A stretch of 64,000 nt of DNA from Legionella sainthelensi (GTDB taxonomy: Bacteria; Pseudomonadota; Gammaproteobacteria; Legionellales; Legionellaceae). Below the pieces are notes generated by a model. The model was not told the DNA's origin, did no database searches, and was given only the letters and a program-made list of their open reading frames with translations. The DNA lies in contig NZ_LR134388.1 of assembly GCF_900637685.1 (NCBI RefSeq), forward strand, positions 696,001 to 760,000, in the 5' to 3' direction. Below are positions 56,285 to 64,000 of the stretch, piece after piece. Both the position numbers and the translations under genes were made by a program. Numbering within the stretch: the first letter of the stretch is position 1; every line of letters begins with the position of its first letter.

Positions 56285-56474
56285 CGTTAGAATTATTTTA
56301 CAGGTCAGTATATGGATTATATCAAGACTTATATAAAAAAGTGCATCATTTTTAAATTCGCCGGTATCATAAGAGTTCTATTTTTGACTAGTGATTCAGA
56401 AACATTACATATAAAATAGCTTATTCGTATTACCTCAAAATGAGTCTTCATCTGTTTTATAATAAGTGGCCTTT

Positions 56475-57674
56475 ATGAATTTCTTTAAAACAACAACTTT
56501 ATCAACGATATTAACGTTAACTCTTGCAAACCAATCTTTTGCTGCTAATTCACCCAATAACTCCCCGGTACACGGTTTAGTGAATATGGGTGATATTACT
56601 TTTTATAATAAGCAGGACAGTATTGATCCTCCTTCTCCGAATAATTCTTTAGATAAGTTAACGCTGCCCAATACGGTACAACTTTTTGGTGGTACTGTAA
56701 TTAATGTGACATGGGCACAATTGCAACCTAATCCGCCTGATGGAAACGGCAGTATTACGCTTGATACAACAAGTATTGATCAAGCACTTAGCGCCATTAA
56801 TTCATACAATCAAGCCAATCCCAATGCAAAAATTACTGCTAAATTGAGGGTTTGGGCGGGATTTGCTGCTCCGGCCTGGGTAAAAAGTTTAAATGGAAAT
56901 GCGCCTATAAATATTGTCGCTCAAAAAGGTAATGTAACTCAGAAGGGCACAGTGGGCCACTGGTGGGAGGAGGATTATTTAGATAATTGGACAAGCTTTT
57001 TATCAGCTTTAGCTAATGCAACTGATATAAACGGTTATACTTATGATGAAGAGCCATTGATACGCGAAATCAGTGTTACCTCTTGCGCTTCCTCTACAGA
57101 TGAACCCTTTATTTCATGGGCTGATCCCAATGCGCAAAATGCGTTAATCAGTGCAGGTTATACAGATCTTGCCCAACAAAATTGTTTGTCAAATGCTATA
57201 AATCTACATTATGCTGCCTGGAAGAGCACTTGGCTTGATTTTCCTATTAGTCCATTTTTTCCTATGCAAACGGAGAGTTCAAAACCTAACTTCACTTTCT
57301 CGTACAGTGTGATGCAACAATGCGCTGGAAATGGGGCATGTATTCTCAGTAATCAGGGTTTAAATCAAGCATCGTCCATGAATAGTAATTTGCAGCAAAT
57401 ATATCAAAACATATTGAGCTTCGTTGTCAATGGGGCATATGCTGATTTTCAAACGGTTTCTCCCTCTGTATTGGCAGCCGACAAAAATGATAATTTGTGT
57501 TATGTTTTCAAAACCGGAGCTCAATATTCTGCACAATCGATTGAATTATGGCCTTCAGTGGCCAATTTAAATGGATTCGATACTTTATCGCGTCCACAAC
57601 TTCAAATTTTGGCAGCGATATTGCAAGGCAATACAAGTGCATCATGCAATGATTTTCAGTCTATGAAAAAGTAA
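56475..57674 (+). CDS. Secreted glycoside-hydrolase-like protein
   Basis: A 399-residue protein with a signal peptide (FKTTTLSTILTLTLANQSFA). The mature part looks like a TIM-barrel glycosidase: INVTWAQLQPNPPD resembles the conserved second strand of clan GH-A enzymes, KLRVWAGFAAPAWVKS the next strand, and PLIREISVTSCASSTDEPF could carry an acid/base Glu. No exact family can be named. The start is the ATG at 56475; a GTG lies 9 bases upstream in frame. Probably exported by type II secretion. No neighbours suggest a pathway. Confidence 0.65.
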   Translation: MNFFKTTTLSTILTLTLANQSFAANSPNNSPVHGLVNMGDITFYNKQDSIDPPSPNNSLDKLTLPNTVQLFGGTVINVTWAQLQPNPPDGNGSITLDTTSIDQALSAINSYNQANPNAKITAKLRVWAGFAAPAWVKSLNGNAPINIVAQKGNVTQKGTVGHWWEEDYLDNWTSFLSALANATDINGYTYDEEPLIREISVTSCASSTDEPFISWADPNAQNALISAGYTDLAQQNCLSNAINLHYAAWKSTWLDFPISPFFPMQTESSKPNFTFSYSVMQQCAGNGACILSNQGLNQASSMNSNLQQIYQNILSFVVNGAYADFQTVSPSVLAADKNDNLCYVFKTGAQYSAQSIELWPSVANLNGFDTLSRPQLQILAAILQGNTSASCNDFQSMKK

Positions 57675-58178
57675 AAGCTATTAATAATTAGTTAAGTTTC
57701 GAGTGATACAATACAATTGTAGCGATATTAAATCTCCAAGGTTATAAATCAATTTTTTATCGCTACTTGCAATTTAGTTATTCTTGTTTCTTAAATTTCT
57801 TTGTACTTTAATATTCTTATACCAATTTCTCGTGTGGCTTTTTTTAAAATTCCAGCGTTGTTCTCGTAGCGTTCATACGTCCGACGCTTTATACGTTGGC
57901 GCTGCATGATCTAGGAGGGAGGGTCTAGAGCTTTAATGAGTTTACGCTTATTTTTAATAATAGGCTTTTTTTTATTATTTTTCATTTAGAATACTCATTC
58001 AAATATCAAGTAGACTCTAAAATGGACTTATTTTTTATAAAAATGACATCAAGAGTTTAAAGATCAAGGTTAGTGATTTATTAGAAATATGCATGATGTT
58101 CTGTTTTAATTCAAAACCGTGGAGCATATTCAATTCGTCATCTAGTAAAAGTTCAAACACGTATAAAAGTGATAAATA
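57675..58178. other. 504-bp gene-free stretch
   Basis: AT-rich sequence with no gene visible on either strand. A short GC-richer patch (about 57855-57930) contains GTCCGACGC and TTGGCGC, a weak imperfect inverted repeat, and may be the terminator region of the secreted protein gene. Confidence 0.35.
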
Positions 58179-59138
58179 ATGTTAGTTATTAAAAAAATTT
58201 CCCAAACGGGCGAACGCATAATCAATAGCCTTGAAGAGCATGAAATCGCTCACCTCTATAATTTATATCTCGACACTTATAAACCAATTGGTGGTCAGTT
58301 ACTCACTTTTGAAGAGTTTCAAAGAGGTGTTGCTCCCCAAGATATTCCCGTGAAGTATAATTGTATCCTAATTATTGAAGATCAAAATGAAATCAATCAT
58401 TGCTTTTTGCTGCGAACAACATCATTTGGAACACGAATTAGCTTTGGATTTGGGAAAAATGATAGTGCAGGGCGTGAGCAACGTTTGAATTTATTGAAAA
58501 AAATGCTCCATGAAGATCATTATACTGAAGCCAGCGGAGCAGTAGCTAAACAGTTGCTTAAGGATGATACAATAAAGCTTTTGATGATCCCGGAAAGCAA
58601 TTATTACGCGAGTGTCAAAACAACCCATGGAAAAAAATTAGTTTTTGGATCGTACAAAGATGCAATTGAAATTCATCCTAAAACGAAGAGCTTTATTTTT
58701 TATTTATATGCTTATATGGCTCTTAAGTATTCTCTTGGGAATAAGCATGAAACAGATACCTTAGTGATGTATCTACAAAAGCTTCGAGAACTTTATACGC
58801 TCGTGCACGATGAAAAAAATATTCCGCAGATTTATAAATTAATCCTGTTAAGTAAGCTGGCACGTAAAATGCGTTTCTTAGATCCTGCTGTGGGAAATAA
58901 ACAATTAAATCACCTCAATGATTTGTTATCTGATGCAAATATTTGTCCAGATGCACAGGGAGAGTTGTTATTATTTTCCGATAAATTATCCACAGAAGAA
59001 CAACACGTTGTGGATTCAATTTTATATGAAAAGAAAATACAGTTAGAAAATAAAGTTCACCTGACTTTCTTTAAAAACTCTTTAAGTCTTACTGCGAAAG
59101 AATCTCTTTCAACGACTTATCCCTATGTAAGCTTATAA
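58179..59138 (+). CDS. Hypothetical protein, effector-like
   Basis: A 319-residue soluble protein of unknown function. The first half is mixed alpha/beta; the GNAT-like pattern one might hope for (YLDTYKPIGG then RTTSFGTRISFGFGKND) is not strong enough to name. The second half (about 165-300) is helical and Lys/Leu-rich. It has no signal peptide or membrane segment. It is monocistronic and followed by a compact hairpin. Confidence 0.6.
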   Translation: MLVIKKISQTGERIINSLEEHEIAHLYNLYLDTYKPIGGQLLTFEEFQRGVAPQDIPVKYNCILIIEDQNEINHCFLLRTTSFGTRISFGFGKNDSAGREQRLNLLKKMLHEDHYTEASGAVAKQLLKDDTIKLLMIPESNYYASVKTTHGKKLVFGSYKDAIEIHPKTKSFIFYLYAYMALKYSLGNKHETDTLVMYLQKLRELYTLVHDEKNIPQIYKLILLSKLARKMRFLDPAVGNKQLNHLNDLLSDANICPDAQGELLLFSDKLSTEEQHVVDSILYEKKIQLENKVHLTFFKNSLSLTAKESLSTTYPYVSL

Positions 59139-59153
59139 ATGATGTATACCAGA

Positions 59154-59172
59154 AACCAGGTTTGACCTGGTT
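59154..59172 (+). terminator. Compact hairpin after the 319-residue hypothetical
   Basis: AACCAGGT and ACCTGGTT form a perfect 8-bp stem with a 3-base loop, followed by ACTTTCATTT. It lies 15 bases after the stop. Confidence 0.5.
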
Positions 59173-59226
59173 ACTTTCATTTGATTGACAGGTAAAGTTG
59201 GAAGAGAAAGATAGATGTAGTTACGC

Positions 59227-59697
59227 TCAAGGAGTTACTGAGCGCATGATAGGATTTTGCAATGAAATCAGTGTTTCCGTCGAATGTATTTCCTCAATAA
59301 GTTGAATTTTATTCACCAAGAGCTGTTGTAACGCATCAATTGATTGACACATCACTTTAATAAAGATATTAAAATGATGACCAATAGTATAATAAGCTTC
59401 AATAACCTCTTCTAGATCTTCTAATTTTTTAAGCGCAGATTGGTAATCTTTTGCATGATTAAGCGTTATACCTATAAAACAACAAACATCATACCCTAAT
59501 CGTTTGGGATTAATATGTACATGCACCCCTTCAATAATACCCGCCTGTCGCATTTTTTCTACCCGTACATGAATCGTAGCAGGGCTTACAGCATATGCCT
59601 TGGCTAATTCTGCATAAGCGGTGCGCGCATTTTTCATTAAGGCATGGAGTATTTTTTTATCAAGATTGTCGATCTGATAATTTTCTAGGTCTTTCAT
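59227..59697 (-). CDS. asnC: AsnC, asparagine-responsive transcriptional regulator
   Basis: A 156-residue Lrp/AsnC-family regulator. The N-terminal HTH (about 8-55: NLDKKILHALMKNARTAYAE, VSPATIHVRVEKM) is followed by the RAM ligand-binding domain (about 65-150, with GHHFNIFIKVMC and HSTETLISLQNPI). The wording matches enterobacterial AsnC almost phrase for phrase as far as I can recall it, not merely generic Lrp. It is divergent from asnA with 141 AT-rich bases between, the classical arrangement in which AsnC activates asnA when asparagine is scarce. Intact. Confidence 0.92.
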   Translation of the reverse strand: MKDLENYQIDNLDKKILHALMKNARTAYAELAKAYAVSPATIHVRVEKMRQAGIIEGVHVHINPKRLGYDVCCFIGITLNHAKDYQSALKKLEDLEEVIEAYYTIGHHFNIFIKVMCQSIDALQQLLVNKIQLIEEIHSTETLISLQNPIMRSVTP

Positions 59698-59838
59698 TGT
59701 GATTTTTTAAATATTTTTTAATAAAAATGTAATTTTATTGAATTTTATATTTAATATCTATGTTTATTTTAATTTAATAATAAAAATAATGGAAAAATTC
59801 AATATAATATAACATTCAATTATATCTGAGGTAGTATT

Positions 59839-60816
59839 ATGAAGCAGTCCTTTATTGAAAAACAAAAGCAAATAAGCTTTGTTAAAACTTTTTTTTCACG
59901 TGAATTAGAACAAAAATTAGGTCTCGTTGAGGTACAAGGTCCATTATTAGCATGTGTGGGTGATGGGGTACAAGATAACTTATCCGGCACAGAACAAGCT
60001 GTTTCCGTGAGAGTTAAAGCCATACCTGATCGTAAGTATGAGGTTGTCCATTCACTGGCAAAATGGAAAAGAAAGTTACTAGGCGAACGTGACTTTCAAG
60101 CTGGAGATGGTATTTATACTCATATGCGTGCTTTAAGACCTGATGAAGAAGTACTAAGCGCTACCCATTCTGTTTTTGTCGATCAATGGGATTGGGAGCG
60201 AGTTATAGACGATCAGGATCGCTGTTTAAGTTATTTGAAAAAGACAGTCATTGAACTTTATGATGCAATCAAAGAAACAGAAAAAGCTGTTAGTGATCTT
60301 TATGGTTTAAATCAATTTTTACCCCAATACATACATTTTGTTTATACAGAAGAGCTGCTTGCTTTGTACCCTAATTTATCTCCAAAAGAAAGGGAACGAG
60401 AGATTACTAGAAAATATGGGGCAGTTTTTTTAATTGGGATAGGAGGTGCTTTGTCCGATGGAAAACCTCATGATGTACGTGCCCCGGATTATGATGATTG
60501 GAGCTCGGTGAATGAAGTAGGTTTAACTGGATTAAATGGGGATATTTTAGTATGGAATCCAGTACTTGAGGATGCTTTTGAACTTTCTTCTATGGGCATT
60601 AGAGTCAATGAAGCCATGTTAAAATATCAATTAGCATTAACTGGTGCCCAACATCGTTTGGATTATGATTGGCATCAGAAATTAATCTCCGGTGCTTTAC
60701 CCCAAACGATTGGTGGTGGTATTGGCCAATCTCGTCTCGTGATGCTTTTTTTACAAAAGAAGCATATTGGGCAAGTACAATGTGGTGTTTGGCCTGATGA
60801 GGCTATAGAAATTTGA
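59839..60816 (+). CDS. asnA: Aspartate-ammonia ligase (asparagine synthetase A)
   Basis: A 325-residue enzyme that makes asparagine from aspartate, ammonia and ATP. The class-II aminoacyl-tRNA-synthetase-like fold shows: [21 protein letters not shown] (about 32-52), [21 protein letters not shown], the metal/ATP residues in RAPDYDDWS (about 214-222), LNGDILVWN and the final [11 protein letters not shown] (about 294-304). All motifs are intact and length is normal. TGAGGTAG precedes the start. Regulated by the divergent asnC product; no glutamine-dependent AsnB is needed. A stem-loop follows. Confidence 0.95.
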   Translation: MKQSFIEKQKQISFVKTFFSRELEQKLGLVEVQGPLLACVGDGVQDNLSGTEQAVSVRVKAIPDRKYEVVHSLAKWKRKLLGERDFQAGDGIYTHMRALRPDEEVLSATHSVFVDQWDWERVIDDQDRCLSYLKKTVIELYDAIKETEKAVSDLYGLNQFLPQYIHFVYTEELLALYPNLSPKEREREITRKYGAVFLIGIGGALSDGKPHDVRAPDYDDWSSVNEVGLTGLNGDILVWNPVLEDAFELSSMGIRVNEAMLKYQLALTGAQHRLDYDWHQKLISGALPQTIGGGIGQSRLVMLFLQKKHIGQVQCGVWPDEAIEI

Positions 60817-60919
60817 CAAGCGATGAGTAAAAATAGAGCGTATTTCAATGTGTTGAAATATGTTTCATTTAAATTATTTATATTCTATTTAGGGTTTGCT
60901 GATTATTCATTCTAAGTTG

Positions 60920-60944
60920 GGTGTCGCGCACAAAGCGCAACACC
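60920..60944. terminator. Stem-loop between convergent asnA and the J-domain gene
   Basis: GGTGT-C-GCGC pairs with GCGC-A-ACACC around ACAAA. It is GC-rich and symmetrical, but without a T tract; a bidirectional terminator role is inferred from its position. Confidence 0.45.
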
Positions 60945-60982
60945 TAGTTAGCCGAACCAATAACTCCTGATATGACTCTGGG

Positions 60983-62350
60983 TTACAAGTCAAACTGATT
61001 TGAGGGAATATTTTGTTCTGTATCAGAAAATTGAGTTACATGGGTATCCAAGCGTTTTAAAAAGCGAATCAAATTCTGTGTTCTTTTTTCCCTTGTTTGG
61101 TATTGTGAGTCTGCGGTGAGATTATTCATAGCTTCGAATACATGCTGGTTTTTTTTAATCTGAATCCCAGATGTTCCTGGACCTGTATTAATGGATAAAG
61201 TGTCCTCATCAACTTTATAAAAAGATATATTCTCTTCCGCTTTTATTGCCTTTCTAATAGGGAGATTGGCAAACCATTGCTCAAATTCAGGTTCGGGAAA
61301 TAGTTGAGTATGTGTGCCTTTGATACCTGAGAAATGAATATCAATTGGCCTAAACGCAATAGAAACACCTTCCAATCCCTTCGCTTTTTGTAATGTTTTG
61401 ATGTACGTATCTATTAAATTTAAAAATCCCAAAAGATGTTCTTGTCTTTCAGAACTGGATTTGGCATCGGCAGTCATGTTGTTGAAAGCGACGAAAGCTT
61501 CGCTTGATTTTTTAATTTGAATTCCAGGGGTTCCTTTGCCTTTGTTAATCGACACCGTATTATTGTCTATTTTGAATAGAATGACACCTTCCCAAAGGGT
61601 CGGGTTTTGAAGTGGAATACTCTTAAACCAATTTTTAAATTCATTATGAACAAATAGATTAACATGTGTGCCGGCAATAGGATTAAACGAAATATCCTGC
61701 ATTTTAAATCTAACATAAGCATTAGTAGCCTCCGGCATTAGGTTAAATCCATTGTGTACAAGATCATGCGCTAAGTTACGAAACAATTCTGAATTTGGAT
61801 ATTCTTGTGTTGCTCTATCATGTTCATAACCATAGTGCTGCCGAAATAGAAAAATATGTTTTGCAATAATGGATGCAAAGGTTTCAGTAACAGGAATTGA
61901 GAAGACCGATGGGTATTGTGTTTCTAACACATGAAATAATTTTTCAGCAAAAAAAGAATTTTGTGATGCGTGTCTTAGTGACGGTGATTCACTGTAGTCT
62001 TTTACTACTTCATCTCGCCAGGTTTTGTAATCGGTATTTAAAGTGCTCTTCGCCGGAGTTGGGTTTATATGTGGCGCAGTTGGCGTTTTAAAGAGAAAAT
62101 CAAAATGGCCATGGGCGTATGCGTCTTCAAATAAATTATAGACATGAGAAAGTTCTTTAAATTGTTCTGCTGCATTCGGCAATTGATTTTTATCAGGATG
62201 GACTTTAAGAGCCTTTTTTTTATAAGCTTTTTTTATTTCATCTAAAATCTTTTCTGAGGATAGATCTTGTAAGTTCTGTGAAGAAAGTTCTAATACCTTA
62301 AGAGCTGAATTCAAGTTTTGAGTATTAATAAACTGATCGGTAAACGGCAT
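60983..62350 (-). CDS. J-domain protein with two tandem ~100-residue repeats
   Basis: A protein of about 455 residues starting at 62350 (AAGGA precedes this ATG; an upstream in-frame ATG at 62434 has no ribosome site). Near the N-terminus is a DnaJ J-domain: ILDEIKKAYKKKALKVHPDK with the essential HPD. The rest contains two homologous modules: one with IAGTHVNLF, WFKSIPLQ, INKGKGTPGIQIKKSSEAF and one with IKGTHTQLF, WFANLPIR, INTGPGTSGIQIKKNQHVF, each ending in a helix with LIRFL or LLGFL. I know no family for this module. There are no zinc fingers, so it is not a classical DnaJ. It may recruit an Hsp70 (bacterial or host) to a specific target. Confidence 0.8.
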   Translation of the reverse strand: MPFTDQFINTQNLNSALKVLELSSQNLQDLSSEKILDEIKKAYKKKALKVHPDKNQLPNAAEQFKELSHVYNLFEDAYAHGHFDFLFKTPTAPHINPTPAKSTLNTDYKTWRDEVVKDYSESPSLRHASQNSFFAEKLFHVLETQYPSVFSIPVTETFASIIAKHIFLFRQHYGYEHDRATQEYPNSELFRNLAHDLVHNGFNLMPEATNAYVRFKMQDISFNPIAGTHVNLFVHNEFKNWFKSIPLQNPTLWEGVILFKIDNNTVSINKGKGTPGIQIKKSSEAFVAFNNMTADAKSSSERQEHLLGFLNLIDTYIKTLQKAKGLEGVSIAFRPIDIHFSGIKGTHTQLFPEPEFEQWFANLPIRKAIKAEENISFYKVDEDTLSINTGPGTSGIQIKKNQHVFEAMNNLTADSQYQTREKRTQNLIRFLKRLDTHVTQFSDTEQNIPSNQFDL

Positions 62351-62537
62351 TAAAATGTCCTTAATAAAATTTAAACGACAAATAATAGCATAGGTTGATC
62401 TATTTTGAATCAGAAAGTTATAAAAATTGTTCATAATAATTTTTTAGATCCAGAAAAGATTGTTGTACTGTTTGATAGCTATTTTAGATTCTGACATGGG
62501 GTAGGAGCGTTCTGGATGGCATCCAGTTTTATAGAGA

Positions 62538-63323
62538 TCATTCTATCTCCCATTGCATGAAGATGAGTTTAAAATCATCAGACCAATCAGTCCATTCATG
62601 TTTTTCAAATGCTTTGACATAAACGAAATCACCTGGATTAACCAGTACTTTTTGGTTGGTACTACCATGCCGAAATTGAGCAGTGCCCGATACTACGAAA
62701 TGAATTTCATTTTTATATCCAGGATTGATGTGTTCAAAAGGAGGATTTTTATCGGGTACTACTATTCCCACTGTAACCTTATTCTCCTCCAGAATTCGGA
62801 TGGCTCCTGGATTGGGTGCGGGCAACATTTTCAAAATATCCGTGTCGCGGATAATACGTGCGAGATCAGCTTCTTCAGGAGCTTGTAAATATTGTTGCAT
62901 AAATGCAAATATTTCTTGTTGATATTCTAGAATATTGTGTGATGAACTAATAAATTGAGCGATATCAGGTCTGGGACGTGAAATGGCAGTTAATTGGTGA
63001 GGTGTTATAAATGAATTTTGGGGAGAATGAATAATCATACACGGATGTTGATGGCTCATCGTTAAATAATTGCTAAGTACTTTGGGATGAATCAAAATTA
63101 TTGCTTTAAATGCATGAATCTTGTTTGATATATTCCATCCCAATTCGCATTGATTTCCCAATGCAATAAGTACGGTCTTATTTTTTTGAGCAATGTCTTC
63201 AAGCGCGCTAACGAGACAATCCTGAAACTCTATAATTTCTAAGTTCTTATTGTTTTTTAATAAGGTAATAAGTTCATCGGCTTGTGCCAGCGCATGGTCT
63301 TTTAAAATTATTATTTTACTCAT
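62538..63323 (-). CDS. Protein with C-terminal cupin domain
   Basis: A 261-residue protein starting at 63323 (MSKIII), chosen because the longer frame overlaps the upstream gene. The N-terminal 130 residues form an alpha/beta layer (VLIALGNQCELGWNIS, IILIHPKVL, CMIIHSPQNSFI) like part of an alpha/beta hydrolase, but no catalytic Ser is visible at the elbow. The C-terminal 95 residues are a cupin: FEHINPGYKNEIHFVVSGTA, PGDFVYVKAFEKHEWTDW. The metal-binding His and Glu are present. It is 10 bases downstream of the NTF2-like gene, so they share an operon. Function unknown; the fusion is unusual. Confidence 0.68.
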   Translation of the reverse strand: MSKIIILKDHALAQADELITLLKNNKNLEIIEFQDCLVSALEDIAQKNKTVLIALGNQCELGWNISNKIHAFKAIILIHPKVLSNYLTMSHQHPCMIIHSPQNSFITPHQLTAISRPRPDIAQFISSSHNILEYQQEIFAFMQQYLQAPEEADLARIIRDTDILKMLPAPNPGAIRILEENKVTVGIVVPDKNPPFEHINPGYKNEIHFVVSGTAQFRHGSTNQKVLVNPGDFVYVKAFEKHEWTDWSDDFKLIFMQWEIE

Positions 63324-63333
63324 GCTATTTCTG

Positions 63334-63752
63334 CTACTTAATCCAAGTTTCATGCAAATGTCGCCAAAGCAATGGTTGTTTCGGATTGTTCGTCGGAACA
63401 AAAATTGCAGTGGATAAGCGTCTCAAATGCTCGTTTTCAGGGAGCCGTTGTAATTCTTCATAGCTCACGATAACATTATCCGCGCAAGAAAAGATCTCTT
63501 TAAATTGTTCGATTTTAATGGTTACCTCAGGACGCGAACCTGCTGCATTAAGATACCAAGTGCTAAGCCATACATAATCTCTTAAGATTCCATCGGGCTG
63601 GATTATAGTAAAATTCGGATGAAAATAACTTAAAAAAGGCAATCGCTCTTCATTAACCATTTTTTGTGAAATAAATCCTGTATTTGGACATGAAGTTCAA
63701 CGACTTCTTGATAAGCTTGTTTAAATTGGTTCTGCAGGGATGTATTTTGCAT
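63334..63752 (-). pseudogene. NTF2-like (SnoaL/DUF4440-type) protein, one-base frameshift
   Basis: The main frame (63334-63660) encodes 108 residues. Just upstream, another frame from an ATG at 63752 reads MQNTSLQNQFKQAYQEVVEL and so on up to FHKK, and meets the main frame at a T6 run on the plus strand (63660-63665). With one base added the two fuse into a 140-residue protein with an NTF2/SnoaL-like pattern (long N-terminal helix, then LSYFHPNFTIIQPDG, then beta strands with RLSTAIFV). It is the first gene of a pair with the cupin protein. The break may be a homopolymer error. Confidence 0.6.
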
Positions 63753-63901
63753 GTCTAGAGTCTAATTTAGGTACAATTTCTACATTATAGCCTAAAGTCA
63801 TTAAGTTAATGAGAGTTCGATATAAAAGGAAAAAAATTTATGTTGTTTCAAACGTTCTCATGTACCAGTTGTTTTTGCCTTTTCTTGCACGTAAAAGTCA
63901 T

Positions 63902-64000
63902 TTATTTTTCTATACCTTTTAAATTTTCTGTGCGTTTGGGCCAGGTAAAATGGAATACAGCACCTTGGTCTTTGGCGGATTCGACCCATATATTCGAGCC
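63902..64000 (-). CDS. C-terminus of a sensor histidine kinase (partial)
   Basis: The gene runs off the right edge; only the last 32 codons are present. They read GSNIWVESAKDQGAVFHFTW and then a short charged tail. This matches the last strand of the HATPase domain of sensor kinases, where 'G..I.VES..G.GA.F.FT.P' is standard. Nothing can be said about its input domain. Confidence 0.7.
   Translation of the reverse strand, partial: GSNIWVESAKDQGAVFHFTWPKRTENLKGIEK

Noticed and set aside
57855-57930. A structured RNA or riboswitch in the gene-free stretch
   Set aside because: Only a weak, interrupted inverted repeat is present and the following gene has no metabolic role that would suggest a riboswitch.

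Overview
The window looks like the chromosome of a Legionella species or a very close relative. It is AT-rich. It encodes a PlaB phospholipase A whose catalytic Ser, Asp and His fall at residues 85, 203 and 251 of a 474-residue protein, the tail of a Legionella-type beta-barrel porin, several eukaryote-like or effector-like proteins (plant-type LRR, J-domain, FAD/CaaX), and a 'vir region'-type island protein. Species cannot be fixed from the sequence alone.

Layout. 1-4.5 kb: porin tail and effector-like hypotheticals, including an alpha-helical repeat protein. 4.53-4.61 kb: tRNA-Pro(GGG). 4.6-23.65 kb: a ~19 kb integrated island bounded by a perfect 45-bp direct repeat of the tRNA 3' end. It carries a type IC restriction-modification operon with a PrrC-like anticodon-nuclease-type ATPase between hsdS and hsdR, a LOG-family enzyme, a pair of overlapping tyrosine recombinases (one catalytically degenerate), an OLD-type ATPase/TOPRIM nuclease (frameshifted), a DUF2130 protein, a vir-region-type protein, an AbiE toxin-antitoxin pair framed by related palindromes, an XRE regulator and a P4-type integrase next to the right attachment site. 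23.7-26.8 kb: an ISL3-family insertion sequence, a membrane protein and the wreck of a second, related integrase, which suggests tandem accretion at the tRNA. 27-64 kb: ordinary core and accessory genes. These include RlpA, a P2-type cation ATPase, a DJ-1-like protein, cupins, malic enzyme, a CBS protein, an SdhB-like orphan coupled to alkA and a DUF488 gene, rubredoxin, OsmC, DUF885, a VOC protein, the LRR protein, a cyclic-nucleotide phosphodiesterase, plaB, GNAT, an APC permease, a DUF457 protein, a dicarboxylate symporter, an FAD protein ending in a CaaX box, DUF423, a secreted glycosidase-like protein, asnC/asnA, a J-domain repeat protein, a cupin fusion, an NTF2-like protein and a histidine-kinase tail.

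At least six genes are broken by what looks like one missing base, mostly inside an A or T run (near 3880, 8345, 15700, 39552, 53311, 54293, 63662, possibly 42015). The uniform direction suggests homopolymer errors in the assembly at least as much as biological decay, so those 'pseudogenes' should be rechecked before being believed. The strongest new-biology candidates are the FAD monooxygenase-like protein with a C-terminal CaaX motif, the cysteine-free SdhB-like domain in front of alkA, the active/inactive recombinase pair, the palindrome-flanked AbiE cassette, and the 57-residue helical-repeat and duplicated-domain J proteins.
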